Counted from the stretch's first letter, positions 1 through 9,282 are shown. The stretch is DNA of 64,000 nt from Dictyobacter aurantiacus (GCF_003967515.1 NZ_BIFQ01000001.1:2170001-2234000); one strand, 5' to 3'. Notes: a model not told the origin generated them from the letters alone. Translations and numbers: made by a program.

Positions 1-811
1 ACTTCCCCTGGCCAGCCTCCAGACGCAAAGGCCGCCTGGGACGCCTGCTCCGTGGCGTCGAGACATTAACGATGCGCCCTTCGGTCAAGAAAGGGAGCAC
101 CACTTCCGCGACATAGGGCGCGGCCAGCATGGGGGCACTATGATTAGCGGGAATCACCACATCATGGGGTCCCAGGTGTCGTGGGCGTGCAATCAGGGCG
201 TCGCGTCCACCCCAGATGAAGAGTGTAGGAATAGATGGCACATAAAAAGGGGTGCGGCCCTGGCCGGGCATCTCACAGAGAGAACGGATCAGAATATCGA
301 TTGGCTGGAGTTCAATCTCCTTTTTCCAGACACGGGTATACTGGTGCTGCTGCCAGTTAAAACCGAGGGCGCGTACCAGGCTGTGGAGCCGCCAATCTGA
401 GAAGACCCATTGCATCAATGTCGGAGGATGGGGTCCATCCAGTAAACGAAGGAATAAAGCCCAGATTTCCAGAATATACGTCGGGCACAAGAAAATTGCG
501 TGAGTAACCGATTGCGGATAGCGCTTGACATAAGCTTCAGCAGCCCGCGTACCGGATGAATATGCGAGCATTGCCCAGTGCTCAATGCCTAAAAATTGAC
601 GGACCTCTTCAATCGCTTCGGCACATATTTGATAATAAGGCTCATCCGCCGCGACATGCGGCGACCCCCCCAGACCCGGCAATTCAATCATAATCAATTG
701 AAAACGCGATTTTAATAGTGGGGCCAAATTTTGCCATATCGCAAAGGTCACGCCCCAACCATGAATGAGGAGGAGGGGTGGTCCACTTCCTTCAAGTCGG
801 TAACGTAGCAT
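1..811 (-). CDS. alpha/beta hydrolase, 3' end beyond window
   Basis: Open frame entering from the left edge on the minus strand with no stop inside the window, about 270 residues visible. The N-terminus carries the oxyanion-hole region LLLIHGWG. The nucleophile-elbow position reads AYSSGT, so serine is kept but the usual G-x-S-x-G is altered. The acid region is FIWGGRDAL and the catalytic histidine is probably in PANHSAPM. This is the alpha/beta-hydrolase fold; substrate unknown. The ATG at 811 is chosen because the protein then starts just before the first strand. A GTG at 847 in the same frame would add 12 residues and neither start has a strong ribosome site. It ends inside a basic, Arg/Pro-rich tail, so the true C-terminus is unknown. 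Confidence 0.8.
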   Translation of the reverse strand, partial: MLRYRLEGSGPPLLLIHGWGVTFAIWQNLAPLLKSRFQLIMIELPGLGGSPHVAADEPYYQICAEAIEEVRQFLGIEHWAMLAYSSGTRAAEAYVKRYPQSVTHAIFLCPTYILEIWALFLRLLDGPHPPTLMQWVFSDWRLHSLVRALGFNWQQHQYTRVWKKEIELQPIDILIRSLCEMPGQGRTPFYVPSIPTLFIWGGRDALIARPRHLGPHDVVIPANHSAPMLAAPYVAEVVLPFLTEGRIVNVSTPRSRRPRRPLRLEAGQGK

Positions 812-1110
812 AGTTCTTTCGCTTCCATCAAAGTGCCGTTCTGGCACAGGCCAATGATTTAACTACCCACCGGATACACCTTCTCATGAAAATTGCCTTC
901 AAGCTGTACTATCTCCGGCAATAAATCAAAAAAGACATACCACTCTTACACTAGAATTACGAATATCCCCTCAGATGAGTAGCGAAAGGTGATAAAGGGG
1001 CCCATTAGTAATGGGCATGAACCATTTTACCATAGGGCATTGTACGCGCCAAGAAATGTCCCGTTCTCATGGTCAATGGCAAATGAAATATGGTATAGTC
1101 GGAAAGAACA

Positions 1111-1182
1111 ATTCAGGAATTGGTGCAATACCACGGGTGGGTGCGAAAGCACCCACCCGTGGTATTGCACCAATTCCTGAAT
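1111..1182. repeat. 72-bp palindrome, 34-bp perfect arms, GAAA loop
   Basis: Left arm 1111-1144 and right arm 1149-1182 are exact reverse complements around a GAAA tetraloop (1145-1148). The right arm ends 47 bases before the glycosyltransferase start, and there is no T-run after it on either strand, so it is not a classic terminator. The rest of the 812-1229 gap shows no gene. It is one of the long intergenic palindromes of this window. Confidence 0.95.
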
Positions 1183-1229
1183 AAAAATTACTTGAGCATC
1201 GCAAAGGGAGTGAGAGGATATACAGCAGA

Positions 1230-2336
1230 ATGCGTACCATTTTGATTCTTACATCGAAAACTGGCGGTGGTCACGTCAGCCTCGCTGAGTCGCTGCGCGA
1301 TCAATTACAAGCGAGTGAAGAAAATGTACAGATTGAGATTTTGGACCCGCAGTCCAGCATCATCAATTGGCATTATCGATTGGTCAGTCGCTATGCGCTC
1401 TGGCTCTGGTCGGCCGAGTTCCGCTTGATGGACACTCCCTTACGGGCTCATATAGCCCATAGCATCTTTACGCCGATGGTGGCGCGCGCTCTGCGAACCG
1501 CTATTCAGCGCCTGCAGCCATCGCTGATCATTACAACCTATCCTTTTTTGACGCAAGAGGTGGTGCAGGTTCTGAAAAGTCTAAAGGCGCCCATTCCATT
1601 CGTGATGCTCTTCACCGATCCCAAAGCGCTGCACGCATCCTGGCTGACGGAAAAGAGGGCCAGCGCGGTAATGGCACCCACGCAGGAAACCTATCAGCGG
1701 GCGCTGGAGGCCGGATTTGCACCGGATCGTCTACACCAGGTCGGATGGCCAGTACGCGCGCAGTTTATCCGGATGGCGCAGGCCGCAGAAGAGAGCCGGA
1801 TCAGGGTGTTGCAGCAGATGGAGCTTAATCCAGATCAATTCACGATCTTCTTGCAGGGCGGCGGTGAGGGGTCCGCCCGCTTTGGGCAAGCGGTCGAACA
1901 GCTGCTGGATACCGATGAAAGGTTGCAGATTATTCTGGCCACCGGCACCAACCAGGCGCTACGGGCACGCTTCCAGCAGGTAAAAAATGTCTATCCGCTC
2001 CCCTTCACCAAAGATATCGCAACCTACATGGCAGCGGCAGATGCGATCATGGGAAAAGCCGGTCCCAACATGCTCTTTGAGGCAGTAACGCTGGGCAAGC
2101 CATTTATCGCCACCACCTATATTCCAGGACAGGAAGAGGCCAACCTCGAATTTATTCAACAACATCAACTGGGCTGGGTGGCCCTGACCCTGGAAGAACA
2201 ATGCATGCTGCTCAAAAAGCTCATCGAGCAGCGTGACGTATTGCAAAAAATGGAGCAGACAGTGGCCGCATATCAACAATGGAACAACGCCCAAACGGCC
2301 CGCATCGTCCCCCTCCTCCATCAAACTCGCCCATAG
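1230..2336 (+). CDS. MGDG synthase / UgtP-like glycosyltransferase (GT28)
   Basis: A 368-residue protein resembling the processive diacylglycerol glycosyltransferase and monogalactosyldiacylglycerol synthase family. These enzymes transfer a sugar from UDP-sugar to diacylglycerol at the membrane surface. The N-terminal acceptor domain begins with the family signature ILTSKTGGGH (Gly-Gly-Gly-His at residues 12-15). The C-terminal donor-binding domain has the MGKAGPNMLFEA block followed by a proline/glycine turn and IPGQEEANLEF, as in MGDG synthases. No signal peptide or membrane helix, so it should be a peripheral membrane enzyme. A purine-rich AGAGGA lies upstream of the ATG. Its stop codon lies inside a 60-bp palindrome. 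Known for the family: lipid glycosylation. Inferred: glycolipid synthesis here; the sugar is unknown. Confidence 0.85.
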   Translation: MRTILILTSKTGGGHVSLAESLRDQLQASEENVQIEILDPQSSIINWHYRLVSRYALWLWSAEFRLMDTPLRAHIAHSIFTPMVARALRTAIQRLQPSLIITTYPFLTQEVVQVLKSLKAPIPFVMLFTDPKALHASWLTEKRASAVMAPTQETYQRALEAGFAPDRLHQVGWPVRAQFIRMAQAAEESRIRVLQQMELNPDQFTIFLQGGGEGSARFGQAVEQLLDTDERLQIILATGTNQALRARFQQVKNVYPLPFTKDIATYMAAADAIMGKAGPNMLFEAVTLGKPFIATTYIPGQEEANLEFIQQHQLGWVALTLEEQCMLLKKLIEQRDVLQKMEQTVAAYQQWNNAQTARIVPLLHQTRP

Positions 2337-2387
2337 GTTCGGACCTCGCGTCCGCTTAAGCGGACGCGAGGTCCGAACCTATGGGCG
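2328..2387. repeat. 60-bp perfect palindrome spanning two stop codons
   Basis: Positions 2328-2357 and 2358-2387 are perfect reverse complements with no loop. The palindrome contains CGC CCA TAG at both edges, in opposite orientation. The glycosyltransferase (plus strand) and the acyl-CoA dehydrogenase (minus strand) therefore both end in Arg-Pro-stop encoded by the repeat. There is no flanking T-run. It could still fold in both transcripts and act as a bidirectional end. Confidence 0.95.
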
Positions 2388-3527
2388 GAGGTTGCCCAGC
2401 AGGTGACGCGCGATGACGATGCGCTGGATCTGGTTGGTGCCCTCGAAGATCTGGGAGATCTTGATGTCGCGCATGTAGCGCTCGACGGGATAGTCACGGA
2501 CATAGCCAGCCCCACCCAATACCTGCACGGCATTGGTCGTCACCTCCATCGCCATATCGGTAGCAAAGCATTTCGCCATCGAGGCATACATACTGGCTGA
2601 CTCACCCTTATCCATCTTGTAGGCAGCTTCATAGACCAGCAGACGGGCCGCCTCGATCTTCATAGCCATGTCGGCCAGCATAAACTGGATGCCCTGAAAG
2701 GCGCCAATGGCGTGACCGAACTGCTGGCGCTCCTGGGCATAGGCGCAGGCTACGTCAAAGGCCGCCTGCGCCACACCGACCGCGATCGCACCAACATTGA
2801 CGCGGCCACCATCCAGAGCCGAGAGGGCCAGCTTGAAGCCCTGACCCTCTTCACCGATACGCTGCTCCTCGGGTATCAGGCAGTTCTCGAAGAGCAATTC
2901 ACGCGTAGGAGAAGAGTGCAACCCCATCTTACGTTCGCGCTTTCCAAAGGAGAAGCCGGGACAACCCTTCTCTACCACAAAACTGGTAATGCCAGCGGAC
3001 CCGCTACCCACGCTATTGCGCGCCATCAATAAATAGATATCGGCCTCGCCGCCATTGGTCACCCACATCTTGGAGCCATTGATCATATAACCATCGGCCT
3101 GCTTTTTCGCCTGGCACTGCAGGCTGGCCGCGTCCGAACCGGAACCAGACTCGCTGAGCGAGAAGGCTCCAAATAGCTCACCTTTGACCATACGCGGCAG
3201 CCAGCGTTGCCGTTGCTCCTCGCTGGCGAAATGTGAGAGCGCACCAGCCACCATATTATGTACCCCCAGACCGACGGCGGTCGCCATATCGCCACGAGCC
3301 AGTTCTTCATAGACCAGGGCGCAGGACTGGCGATCCAGCATAATGCCACCATAGTCTTCAGGGACGGTCATACCCAGCAACCCTAACTCGGCCATTTTGA
3401 CAAATACTTCACGGGGGAAATAATCTTGCTCATCCCACTGCTCGGCATGCGGGGCAATTTCCTGGGCGGTAAAGCGACGCACCATGTCGCGAATATCCGT
3501 TTGCTCTTCATTGAGATCGAATTGCAT
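2379..3527 (-). CDS. acyl-CoA dehydrogenase
   Basis: A 382-residue flavoprotein of the short/medium-chain acyl-CoA dehydrogenase family, the usual length. It oxidises an acyl-CoA to the trans-2-enoyl-CoA using FAD and passes electrons to electron-transfer flavoprotein. Visible features: the N-terminal helical domain starting FDLNEEQTDIRDMV, the FAD/substrate segment SLSESGSGSD, and the catalytic glutamate in IFEGTNQIQR near the C-terminus. The start at 3527 is preferred over 3557 because AGGAGA lies nine bases upstream of the ATG that begins MQFDLNEEQ. No beta-oxidation partner is adjacent, so the chain-length or branched-chain substrate is not known. Confidence 0.93.
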   Translation of the reverse strand: MQFDLNEEQTDIRDMVRRFTAQEIAPHAEQWDEQDYFPREVFVKMAELGLLGMTVPEDYGGIMLDRQSCALVYEELARGDMATAVGLGVHNMVAGALSHFASEEQRQRWLPRMVKGELFGAFSLSESGSGSDAASLQCQAKKQADGYMINGSKMWVTNGGEADIYLLMARNSVGSGSAGITSFVVEKGCPGFSFGKRERKMGLHSSPTRELLFENCLIPEEQRIGEEGQGFKLALSALDGGRVNVGAIAVGVAQAAFDVACAYAQERQQFGHAIGAFQGIQFMLADMAMKIEAARLLVYEAAYKMDKGESASMYASMAKCFATDMAMEVTTNAVQVLGGAGYVRDYPVERYMRDIKISQIFEGTNQIQRIVIARHLLGNLRP

Positions 3528-3659
3528 TGAATGTGCTCTCCTTGTTTCTTCTTTCATCCAGCATCAAGCACGCGATTTTCAGCAGCCATCACACGAGACC
3601 ACTCATCATACATAGACGTAGCATATGTTATCAGAATATACAAAGAAAAAGAAGCGGTT

Positions 3660-5738
3660 TTACCTGGCTTGCCAGACCTGGATGGTGCGGTCAACGCCAG
3701 CGGAGGCAATGCGACTACCATCGGGAGACCAGACGACGCTCTGGATGTAGCCACTGTGCCCATGATAGCTGTACGTTTCTTTTTTGGCGGCGATGTTCCA
3801 GAGATGAACCAGTTTGTCGTTGCCGCCAATAGCCAGGTGCTCTCCCGAAGGAGACCAGGCCAGCGTATTTTTGAGGGTCGAACTATCAATCTTCACGTGG
3901 GTGAGGGAATAGCCACTGTGAGCGCCATCGATGCGTACATGATAATCGCTGCTAGCCGTAGCCAGGTAACGGTTGTTTGGTGACCAGGCCAGGGCAAGCA
4001 CGTTTCCGCTGTAGCCGCGCAAGACTCTCTGACTGGGTGCAGGGAAAAAGAGGGAGCTCAAAAACGAACGCTTCTGCTGCACACGACCAGGCTCCCAGAT
4101 GCGTACACAATTGTCGTCACCCGCCGAGGCGATCAGGTGGCCATCGGGTGACCAGCCCAGCGTATTAACGGAAGCGGTATGCTCCTGATAGGTTACGCTG
4201 ACATCATGGGCCGCCTCCCGCGCCTGCCAGATCAGTACCTGCGTATCCTGGCCCGCCGATGCCAGCGATTGACCATCAGGGGACCAGGCAACAGTCTTCA
4301 CGGCTCCACTATGTTTGTCAAATACATGCTCTGTCTGGCCCGTCAGTGGCTGCCATAGGCGCACCGTATGGTCGTCAGAGGCTGAAGCAACCATCTGACT
4401 ATCCGGCGACCAGCACACGCTATTGATGCGCTCAGTGTGTTTTTTATAGGTGAGCAGATGTTTACCGTTGGCGGCATCCCAGATCTGTACCGTCTTATCA
4501 TAGCTAGCCGAAGCCAGGTACTTGCCATCGGGCGACCAGGCCAGGGATGTAATACGGGTGAAGTGTCCCATACAGACATAGAGCATGTTAGCCTGCGGAA
4601 ATACCTGGGGCGGACCCGTACGCCGGGGGGCACGTTTGCCGGTCGGCGTTTTAGGGACCATAGGCGGCGTCTGATATACCGCCATAGGGGATGGCGTGGT
4701 GGCATCCACCTTTGGGGGCAACGGAGCCAGAGGTATGGGGGCAGGCATCTGTGACGTGCCATTTAAAGTCATACGCGGCAGGGTCTGTCCCAGTGTATAC
4801 TGCATGGTCACAGCCTGCAACTGCTGACGCACCTGGGCGATATCGGCGGGCCGCTTGCTAACATCCACACTGACCATACTCATCACCAGGGTTGTCAGGG
4901 GCGCGAGCCGCTCATCCTGCAGGTGCAGCTGCGAAAACTGAAACGGCGTCTCCGAGGGATCCTCACCCGTCAGCAACTGGTGTAGCGTCGCTCCCAGACT
5001 ATAGATGTCTGCGCGTGTCGTGGTCTGGGACTTGCCATACTGCTCAGGTGGCGCATAGCCATACGAGCCCAACGCGGTCGTATCCTTCTCCTTGCCGGGC
5101 GTAAAATTACGAGCGATACCGAAATCGATCAGGTAGAGGTGACCGGTAGAGGTCAACATAATATTGGCGGGCTTCAGATCGCGGAAGATGATCGCTGGCT
5201 GGCGCGTATGCAGGTATTCGAGCACCCCGCACAGTTGCAATGCGATATCCAGCACCTTCTCAATGGGTAGCTTCGCCCCGTTCAGACGCTGCAATCGGTC
5301 CTCCAGCGTCTCCCCATCGATAAAATCCATCACCAGGTAGGAGCGGCCACCTTCCATGAATTGATCATAGATGCGGGGAAGATTGGGATGGGTCAGGCCG
5401 GCCAGCAGCATCGCCTCGTGCTTGAAGGAGGCCAACGCCTCCTCCAGTTCTTTCGAATTCAGGCTGCTCTGGCTCATCTCCTTAATAGCCACCAGGCGGT
5501 TGCCAAACTCCAGATCCGACGCCTTGTAGACCGCGCCGAAGCCACCGCGCCCCGCCTGCCCCAGGATCAGATAACGCTGCTTCAGCATCGCCTGTGCCGT
5601 CAACAATCCAGTCGGGGTTGAACTATGCGTAGGGGTGTCTGGAAGATGCAGCGGCCGTCCACACGCCCGGCAGAACTGGGCCTGCTCGCGATTGGCGGCG
5701 CCACAATTATCGCAAAACACATGAGGTGAAAGTGCCAT
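3660..5738 (-). CDS. Ser/Thr protein kinase with zinc ribbon and WD40 propeller
   Basis: A 692-residue soluble multidomain protein. Residues 9-26 form a zinc ribbon (C9-x2-C12 and C23-x2-C26). A Hanks-type kinase follows, with glycine loop GRGGFGAVYK, the VAIKEM lysine, DLKPANIML catalytic loop, DFG and the APPEQYG activation segment. The catalytic HRD reads FRD. A proline/threonine-rich linker leads into seven WD40 repeats, each with the WSPDG core and D-x-x-V-x-I/L-W ends, enough for one closed propeller. The repeat ending at SSDYHVRIDG lacks the terminal Trp. The start at 5738 is chosen because GGGAG sits four bases upstream; the longer frame to 5783 has no such site. Role inferred: signalling kinase with a protein-docking propeller. 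Confidence 0.93.
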   Translation of the reverse strand: MALSPHVFCDNCGAANREQAQFCRACGRPLHLPDTPTHSSTPTGLLTAQAMLKQRYLILGQAGRGGFGAVYKASDLEFGNRLVAIKEMSQSSLNSKELEEALASFKHEAMLLAGLTHPNLPRIYDQFMEGGRSYLVMDFIDGETLEDRLQRLNGAKLPIEKVLDIALQLCGVLEYLHTRQPAIIFRDLKPANIMLTSTGHLYLIDFGIARNFTPGKEKDTTALGSYGYAPPEQYGKSQTTTRADIYSLGATLHQLLTGEDPSETPFQFSQLHLQDERLAPLTTLVMSMVSVDVSKRPADIAQVRQQLQAVTMQYTLGQTLPRMTLNGTSQMPAPIPLAPLPPKVDATTPSPMAVYQTPPMVPKTPTGKRAPRRTGPPQVFPQANMLYVCMGHFTRITSLAWSPDGKYLASASYDKTVQIWDAANGKHLLTYKKHTERINSVCWSPDSQMVASASDDHTVRLWQPLTGQTEHVFDKHSGAVKTVAWSPDGQSLASAGQDTQVLIWQAREAAHDVSVTYQEHTASVNTLGWSPDGHLIASAGDDNCVRIWEPGRVQQKRSFLSSLFFPAPSQRVLRGYSGNVLALAWSPNNRYLATASSDYHVRIDGAHSGYSLTHVKIDSSTLKNTLAWSPSGEHLAIGGNDKLVHLWNIAAKKETYSYHGHSGYIQSVVWSPDGSRIASAGVDRTIQVWQAR

Positions 5739-5859
5739 CAAACTCCCAATAAAAACATTTGTACCAGATTCAGTGATCCTCAAGTAAGGTAGTACAAATG
5801 CATCAGCATTGTCAAGAGGAATGCCGCCACAATACCTTTTATCGCTATAAACCTCAGCG

Positions 5860-6714
5860 CTAGATCAAAAGGAAATCCTCTTTCTGACGCGTAAGACAGA
5901 GAATAAACTGATAGAGCGCGAACAGCTCAATCGCGAACGGCAGGTAGCCCAGATAGCCAAGCAGAGGCATCTCAAAAACCTTCCAGAAGCCAACGTAGGG
6001 GACCGTATAATACCACTTGGGCAAGGAAAAGTAGTTCCACATCTCCCAGAAAAAGCCGCAAAAGAGGGCCCCAAATGGCAAAATCATAAAGTGCCAGCGT
6101 CCGGCCGCGATATGAGCAAAGATCGATTTACGCCCCAGGTAGTTATTGAGCGGATCAAGCAGAAAGGTCACACTGAACCAGATAAGGGCGAAGCAGTAGT
6201 GAGGATAGAGCCAGGGAAGGATAAAGCAGGCGATCCCGATCAGTTCCAATAGCACAAAGGCCAGCAGCGGCAGGCGCCCATAATGCTCATCCATGGACAG
6301 CTTCAGTTGCAGCGGTCTAAATGTCGAAAGGAACTCGGTGGTTTCCAGCACGGCTGGCAGCACTGTGCTGAAATTGATGCTGGCCAGCACCGTAAACATC
6401 AAGGGAGTATATGGATGATCTACAATATAGTGCCAGTTTTGAACCGCGCTATTGAACCATTCAAAGATCCACCAGAAGACACAGGACGTAATAAACAGAA
6501 AAAGGTAGCGCCAGCGCATTCGCTGCAGCAGAGAGGTGCCATGGCGCATGACAACCAGAGCATCCATAAAGAGGATATAACCCAGCCAGAGTAGAAAGAA
6601 CAGATAGACACTGAACGGCTCAAGATGGAGCCACGAACCGATCCAGGCCAGTATACAGAGCACAAAAGCCACAAAACCATACCAGGGAAAAGACTGGTGA
6701 TACCGTGATTTCAC
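5860..6714 (-). CDS. polytopic membrane protein, unknown function
   Basis: A 284-residue, strongly hydrophobic protein rich in Trp and Phe with about seven or eight predicted membrane segments. The first is FVAFVLCILAWIGSWL and another lies around CVFWWIFEWFNSAV. I do not recognise the family and see no catalytic motif. The start is GTG at 6714 with GGGGAG just upstream. It lies between the kinase and the MerR-type regulator on the same strand, 31 bases after the regulator stop, so it may be co-transcribed with the regulator. Function open. Confidence 0.8.
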   Translation of the reverse strand: MKSRYHQSFPWYGFVAFVLCILAWIGSWLHLEPFSVYLFFLLWLGYILFMDALVVMRHGTSLLQRMRWRYLFLFITSCVFWWIFEWFNSAVQNWHYIVDHPYTPLMFTVLASINFSTVLPAVLETTEFLSTFRPLQLKLSMDEHYGRLPLLAFVLLELIGIACFILPWLYPHYCFALIWFSVTFLLDPLNNYLGRKSIFAHIAAGRWHFMILPFGALFCGFFWEMWNYFSLPKWYYTVPYVGFWKVFEMPLLGYLGYLPFAIELFALYQFILCLTRQKEDFLLI

Positions 6715-6745
6715 AAAATTCTCCCCTACGACAAGACTAAAACTT

Positions 6746-7876
6746 TTATTTTTTTACAGAAGCCTCCAACACAACCGATTGTATGTGGGTTGTAATCTCA
6801 TTCAAATCCCCATGCATATACATACCTTCGGGGATCAAATTTTTTGGATGTGGAAATTGCGCGAACGCCTGTCCACCGTAAATCAAGAGCGGTCGTGGAT
6901 CAGGCATAAGTTGTAGCTGTCGCCCCAGACTCATCAACGCGGGCAGATAGGCCGGCAACGTCAGAGAAAGGCAGATAGCCGCGGGAGAGACTTTTTTAGC
7001 GGTATGCAACAATCCAGTCGTCTCAATGCTCTGTCCTAGGTAGATTACCCGTACGCCACGGCGGCGCAGCAAGAGCGACAACATCAAGACAGATAATTCA
7101 TGTGGTTCACCTGGAGCACAGCAGGTAATCACAAGCGGTCCTGTGCTCGGGCCACGCGTCACGTGAAACATATTTGTCAGCACGGCGCGAAAGAAATTGC
7201 TGGCGAAGTGCTCAACCGACACCGTCAGATAGCCTTCCGCCCACAGATGGCCGATATCCCACAACGTAGGCATAATCAGCTCGCTACACACCTGCTCAAC
7301 GGCGTAGAAAGAGAGCATAGAGCCCATCAAGACCTGAGCAGCCTGTTCATCCATATCCTGAAAGATCTCAATGAGTTGCGCGCGCGCGACCTGCATACTG
7401 TAAGCTTCTGGATATCCCCTGCCCACCTTCAGAGTTTCGGACTGAAAGGCAGAGAGAGAGTCGCCGGGCGCTTCGCGGCCGACACGAGCGAGTTGATCGA
7501 CATTAGGCTCAGGTGGATTCAATGCTACCTGGAAAGAAGGGGTAGCAACCTCAAAATATGTATCGACATCCTCTTCTTCTGTAGGATGGCGCTGTTGCTC
7601 CTCTAGATGGCGAAAAAGGGCCACAGCATGGCTGATCGACATGCCGCCATCGACACACTCTTTCAACCAGTGAATCAACGCGATATCGCGTTCTGAATAG
7701 AGGCGATAGGCATTGTTAGCGCGCTCGGGCTGCAACAGTGAATAGCGTCTCTCCCAGGCCCGTAACGTCGGCGCAGGAACGCCCGTTTGCTGCACAACCG
7801 CTTTTGTATTAAAAACTGGCTGATCCGAATATTGTTCTAAACGGGGCCACTCCATCGACCCATCATAGGTGGTCAT
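6746..7876 (-). CDS. MerR-type cobalamin-binding photoreceptor regulator (CarH/LitR-like)
   Basis: A 376-residue regulator. An N-terminal MerR winged helix (FNTKAVVQQTGVPAPTLRAWERRY) is followed by a long acidic linker, a four-helix cobalamin-cap domain and a Rossmann-like B12-binding domain. The cap holds W-x9-E-H (W212, E222-H223), the signature of adenosylcobalamin-binding CarH proteins. The B12 domain has PGEPHELS, whose histidine is the likely cobalt ligand; the family's usual Gly after it is Ser here. Known: CarH represses light-induced genes in the dark and releases DNA when light breaks the Co-C bond. Inferred: same mechanism here. Start at 7876 has CGGAGA upstream; a GTG at 7900 is possible. 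No carotenoid genes lie nearby. Confidence 0.88.
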   Translation of the reverse strand: MTTYDGSMEWPRLEQYSDQPVFNTKAVVQQTGVPAPTLRAWERRYSLLQPERANNAYRLYSERDIALIHWLKECVDGGMSISHAVALFRHLEEQQRHPTEEEDVDTYFEVATPSFQVALNPPEPNVDQLARVGREAPGDSLSAFQSETLKVGRGYPEAYSMQVARAQLIEIFQDMDEQAAQVLMGSMLSFYAVEQVCSELIMPTLWDIGHLWAEGYLTVSVEHFASNFFRAVLTNMFHVTRGPSTGPLVITCCAPGEPHELSVLMLSLLLRRRGVRVIYLGQSIETTGLLHTAKKVSPAAICLSLTLPAYLPALMSLGRQLQLMPDPRPLLIYGGQAFAQFPHPKNLIPEGMYMHGDLNEITTHIQSVVLEASVKK

Positions 7877-8073
7877 ACTATTCTCCGCTGATACAGACAC
7901 ACATCATTCAAGCCAGGATTCCCATCCACAGGCATCTAAACGGACAAAAATACGATATTGCGTCACACCATAACATATGATACCCCTGCGGTCCAGGCTT
8001 TGCACAGGTTTTGTTAAATCTCTTTTGATCTTATCATAGACGTATTTAGCAGGTAGAGCGGGTAGAAAGGTTA

Positions 8074-8138
8074 GCGGGACCAATAAATTTGTAGGGACCG
8101 TGACGTTGCCCCGATTCCTACAAATTTATTGGTCCCGC
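8074..8138. repeat. inverted repeat, 22-bp perfect arms, 21-nt loop
   Basis: Arms 8074-8095 and 8117-8138 are exact reverse complements. They flank a 21-base loop that is not itself palindromic. The repeat lies just downstream of the epimerase gene and upstream of the CarH-like gene, both on the minus strand. It could end or stabilise the epimerase transcript. Confidence 0.9.
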
Positions 8139-8152
8139 CTATACGGCCATCC

Positions 8153-9190
8153 TTAGCTAAATTTTACGTGATACTTCAGGGTACCCTGGAAGGATGCGCC
8201 CGGCTGCACTTCCAGAAGGTGGGCCATACGACGGCGCTCCTCCCCCTGATTATGCAGGTTGATTGCATCGGTCGAGCAGGTCTGGTGCTCCAGGCAGAAA
8301 AAGTTATCTTTTTCCGTGGCCGTATAGATGACCGAGTGGGTGAAGTCGTCGGTGGCAGAGATGTGCAGCTGCAGGCCATGCTGGCGATAATCGATGATGG
8401 CAGGGGTACCGCGCTGCAGGTCCATGTACACATGGTCAAGCTTCAGGTTACCCACAGGGACCGGTTCCCGCAGATCAAACATGGAATACATGGTCCCGCT
8501 CACATCCAGGAGCCGGCCCGTTGGCAACAATTCCTCGTCAGCCTCCATCACGGTGGCGGCGGGCAGGCTCACATACGTATCCTGTCTGCCCGAGAGAAGC
8601 GAAAAGTAAGGATGCAGGGCAAAACCGAAGGGCAGCACCTGCTGTCCATTATTCTGGACCTGGTACGTAATGTGTACACCATCCCTGCTTAACGTATAAG
8701 TCAAAGAGAGGCGGCTATCAAATGGATAAGCTTCATACCAGTGATCGCTCTCTTTATTGATATCTACATACGTAGTCACACTCGCGGCATCCTGCTCCAC
8801 GACCGGCTGTTCATAGCGCCACTGGCGATCATAGACCAGGCCGTGAATCAACACGTAATTTCCCAGCGGTCGGTCCACATCCACTAGCGAATAATCATGT
8901 CCCTGGTATGAATAGCGCCGATCGCGTATGCGGTTCGGCAGGGGCCAGAGCACAAAATCGCCAGTAAAAGCCATCTGCTTCAGCAGATCGCGCTCGCAGT
9001 AGATAATCTCGTGCTTCCCCACGCGGAAGCGATACAGATTGCTTCCCAGGTCCGGCGCGATGCTAATGCTCATGCTGCGTGCGGGATCGCGCGGGTCCTC
9101 ATATGTCAGCGACAGAATAGTTGATGCCAGTTCCTCGTCATGGCTGATCTCCGCTGAGAAGGGGTTCTGATTATTATGTTGTGTTGTCAT
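8153..9190 (-). CDS. aldose 1-epimerase (galactose mutarotase) family
   Basis: A 345-residue protein of the aldose epimerase beta-sandwich superfamily, which interconverts alpha and beta anomers of sugars. Conserved pieces are NYVLIHGLVYDRQW near residue 100, the PFGFALHPYFSLLSG segment with the active-site histidine, and the LKLDHVY region. A C-terminal glutamate should lie near LLEVQPGASF, the family's catalytic base position. The start at 9190 (MTTQHN) has AGAGGATA upstream; the frame extends to 9208 but without a better site. It follows the sugar ABC importer genes on the same strand after 324 bases of palindromic spacer, suggesting a shared sugar-use role without proving one transcript. 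Confidence 0.88.
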   Translation of the reverse strand: MTTQHNNQNPFSAEISHDEELASTILSLTYEDPRDPARSMSISIAPDLGSNLYRFRVGKHEIIYCERDLLKQMAFTGDFVLWPLPNRIRDRRYSYQGHDYSLVDVDRPLGNYVLIHGLVYDRQWRYEQPVVEQDAASVTTYVDINKESDHWYEAYPFDSRLSLTYTLSRDGVHITYQVQNNGQQVLPFGFALHPYFSLLSGRQDTYVSLPAATVMEADEELLPTGRLLDVSGTMYSMFDLREPVPVGNLKLDHVYMDLQRGTPAIIDYRQHGLQLHISATDDFTHSVIYTATEKDNFFCLEHQTCSTDAINLHNQGEERRRMAHLLEVQPGASFQGTLKYHVKFS

Positions 9191-9282
9191 AAAATATCCT
9201 CTATACATTTTTCACTACGGTATCGTAAGGATTCTTCACTATCTTACCACCAGCCAATAATCAAACGTCTACACAACCATAC

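Noticed and set aside
989..1180. Plus-strand frame of 63 residues before the glycosyltransferase
   Set aside because: It runs through the left arm and most of the right arm of the 1111-1182 palindrome and has no family resemblance.
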